In this document: in pieces, positions 62,901-64,000 of the stretch
Layout of the letters: each line of letters opens with the position of its first letter
How positions within the stretch are numbered: the stretch's first letter is position 1
DNA from: Piromyces finnis
Lineage: Eukaryota > Neocallimastigomycota > Neocallimastigomycetes > Neocallimastigales > Neocallimastigaceae
Length of the DNA stretch: 64,000 nt
NCBI GenBank assembly: GCA_002104945.1
Contig: MCFH01000023.1
Span: 248,001-312,000, forward strand
Reading direction: 5' to 3'
The notes under the pieces: model-generated
What the model saw: the letters and a program-made list of their open reading frames with translations, nothing else
What the model was told of the DNA's origin: nothing
Database searches by the model: none
Made by a program: the position numbers and the translations under genes

Positions 62901-64000
62901 TGTAATCAATGAGCTTACGGTAGATTTTAATTCTTTTAATAAATTCATCTATATCATAAATTCTTTCTTTTTTAAATCTTTTATACAACTTCATTTTGAT
63001 TTTTTGAAGATTAAAAATTTGTTGTGAAATATGAAATGAAGACTTTATAACATTATTTGCTGAGGTAATACTGAGCTCGTCTGCAATTGAAAAAGCAGTT
63101 GAAGTAAACTCTTTGGAAAGTTCATCTGTAGAAACATTAGGATCGTTGAATTTTGCTGAAAGTATTTGGAATTTATTATGACTAAGAATAGATTCCTTTT
63201 CCTCAATATATTTTAATCTATTCCATTTCAGAATTTTCTTAGGAACATTAAAGTCAATAGAAAAATCATCCATAGGAATAATTTTACCATTAATAAGAAG
63301 TGGCTTATGGTCTGATACAGGATAAAAATTATTTATAAATGATCCTGAGTGAATAAGATCTTTCATCTTCGAATTGATAAGAGCATGGTCAATGTCGGAA
63401 GATTGATCACCTCGAGTCCAAGAGATAGTAGACCCTCTAAGCGGAAGAATTTCCCAATCTCCTAATCCATTAGTTGATAACCAGTTGGATAATTTTACTT
63501 TAGACATATTAAAATCACCAACAAGAATCGATGGATGGGATGAATGAGTTTGTAACCACAAGCGAACTTCTAACTTTGCATGATCAACATAGATGTTGTG
63601 ATGACTATGAGGCATATAAACATTTCCAATCGAGCATTTGAATCTATTCCAGAGACTAAAAGTATAAATAGAAATAATATACTTTCCAGAGAAGTTTTCA
63701 AGTGAGGCTTGACACGAATTGTGAAAACCTAAATATAAACCTCTCATTCCAGGAACTGATTCGTCAGCTTTCTTGAAAAAGTGTCTATAGTTTCGCAAAG
63801 TAACACGACAAGGATAATCTGTATTCGATCCAGAACCATTACCAGTTTCTTGGAAACATAAGAATAATGGTTTGAAAATAGCTGTGAAATAGCTAATACT
63901 ATCTCTCTTTTCGTGATTCCACCCATTGGTGTTCCAACTAAGACAAAAAGAAAAGTTATCAGGCTTGTTGGATGAGGAAGAATCGTTGCTATTATTATTA
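59885..64000 (-). mobile_element. Non-LTR retrotransposon (LINE), nearly intact, 5' end outside window
   Basis: Runs right to left: endonuclease, reverse transcriptase, zinc-finger C-terminus, 3' UTR of about 240 bases ending GATGCCGTT, then a tail of about 31 A (T run 59885-59915). The 3' UTR is nearly identical to that of the copy at 55329-55785, showing recent activity. Its target duplication cannot be tested because the 5' end is outside the window. Confidence 0.9.
60154..64000 (-). pseudogene. LINE polyprotein: APE-type endonuclease + reverse transcriptase + zinc finger, one nonsense codon
   Basis: The frame is open from the window edge to 60154 except for one TGA at 62260-62262, which replaces the usual Arg of the NYR-GISL reverse transcriptase motif (it reads DNY-stop-GISLINNG). 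The endonuclease part (about 63930-63280) has LSWNTNGW, SILVGDFNMS, a TWTRG-like SWTRGDQSSDIDHALI and SDHKPLL. The reverse transcriptase part (about 62300-61600) has PEQFGFRK, LDLRKAYDSVP, GVRQGCPLSPILFNLF and the catalytic GLFADDIVI. The C-terminus has CPNYCPCCKCGDQSIKHWLLDC and an Asn/Ser-rich hypervariable stretch. The stop makes this copy probably unable to make the full protein. The Met-like starts at 63798 and 62229 are TTG or internal codons, not real starts. The clade cannot be fixed by eye. Confidence 0.85.

Overview
The window looks like nuclear DNA from an anaerobic gut fungus (Neocallimastigomycota). The evidence is the extremely AT-rich intergenic DNA full of A/T homopolymers and (ATT)n microsatellites, many short GT-AG introns, two secreted carbohydrate enzymes carrying tandem fungal dockerin (CBM10-type) modules, poly-Asn tracts, large ankyrin-type proteins and two intronless bacterial-looking genes. 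The species cannot be named from sequence alone. Eight genes are split by introns; their exons were joined by splice sites and frame continuity.

Layout. 1-2324 (-): 5' part of a long helical-repeat protein that runs off the window. 2801-10919 (-): giant ankyrin-repeat protein whose last seven small exons encode two MATH/TRAF-like domains, with two offsetting homopolymer frameshifts. 12568-14254 (+): secreted GH64 beta-1,3-glucanase with two CBM52-like modules. 17530-18849 (+): seven-helix membrane protein. 20615-21166 (+): Hsp20. 21806-23423 (-): secreted LysM + hevein-type (CBM18) + phospholipase A2-like protein. 27533-29079 (+): second seven-helix protein. 31172-34894 (+): complete relative of the first gene. 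35166-37139 (-): dockerin-bearing GH105/GH88 unsaturated glycuronyl hydrolase. 39938-40132 (-): 64-residue orphan. 42904-44298 (+): YczE-type membrane domain fused to a cytidylate-kinase-like domain, bacterial type. 45114-46286 (-): second phospholipase A2-like protein without the chitin-binding modules. 48790-50001 (+): YeiH/UPF0324 transporter, bacterial type. 50675-51892 (+): TRM13 tRNA methyltransferase. 52721-53812 (-): Cys-rich single-pass membrane protein. 54379-55837: truncated LINE interrupted by another truncated LINE. 56309-57636 (-): dockerin-bearing CE1 esterase. 59722-64000 (-): LINE relic plus a nearly intact LINE running off the right edge.

How the genes fit together. The dockerin enzymes (GH105 and CE1) would act outside the cell in the fungal cellulosome on pectin and feruloylated or acylated hemicellulose. 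The GH64 enzyme and the LysM/CBM18 phospholipase are also secreted and would bind beta-glucan and chitin. The ankyrin, MATH, Hsp20 and TRM13 products are intracellular. Three paralogue pairs (helical-repeat proteins, seven-helix proteins, PLA2-like proteins) are interleaved over about 46 kb, which suggests local duplication followed by rearrangement. The most novel-looking items are the LysM-CBM18-PLA2 architecture, the ankyrin-double-MATH gene with matching intron phases in its two MATH domains, the 36-residue repeat array of the 31172 gene, and the bacterial YczE-kinase fusion.
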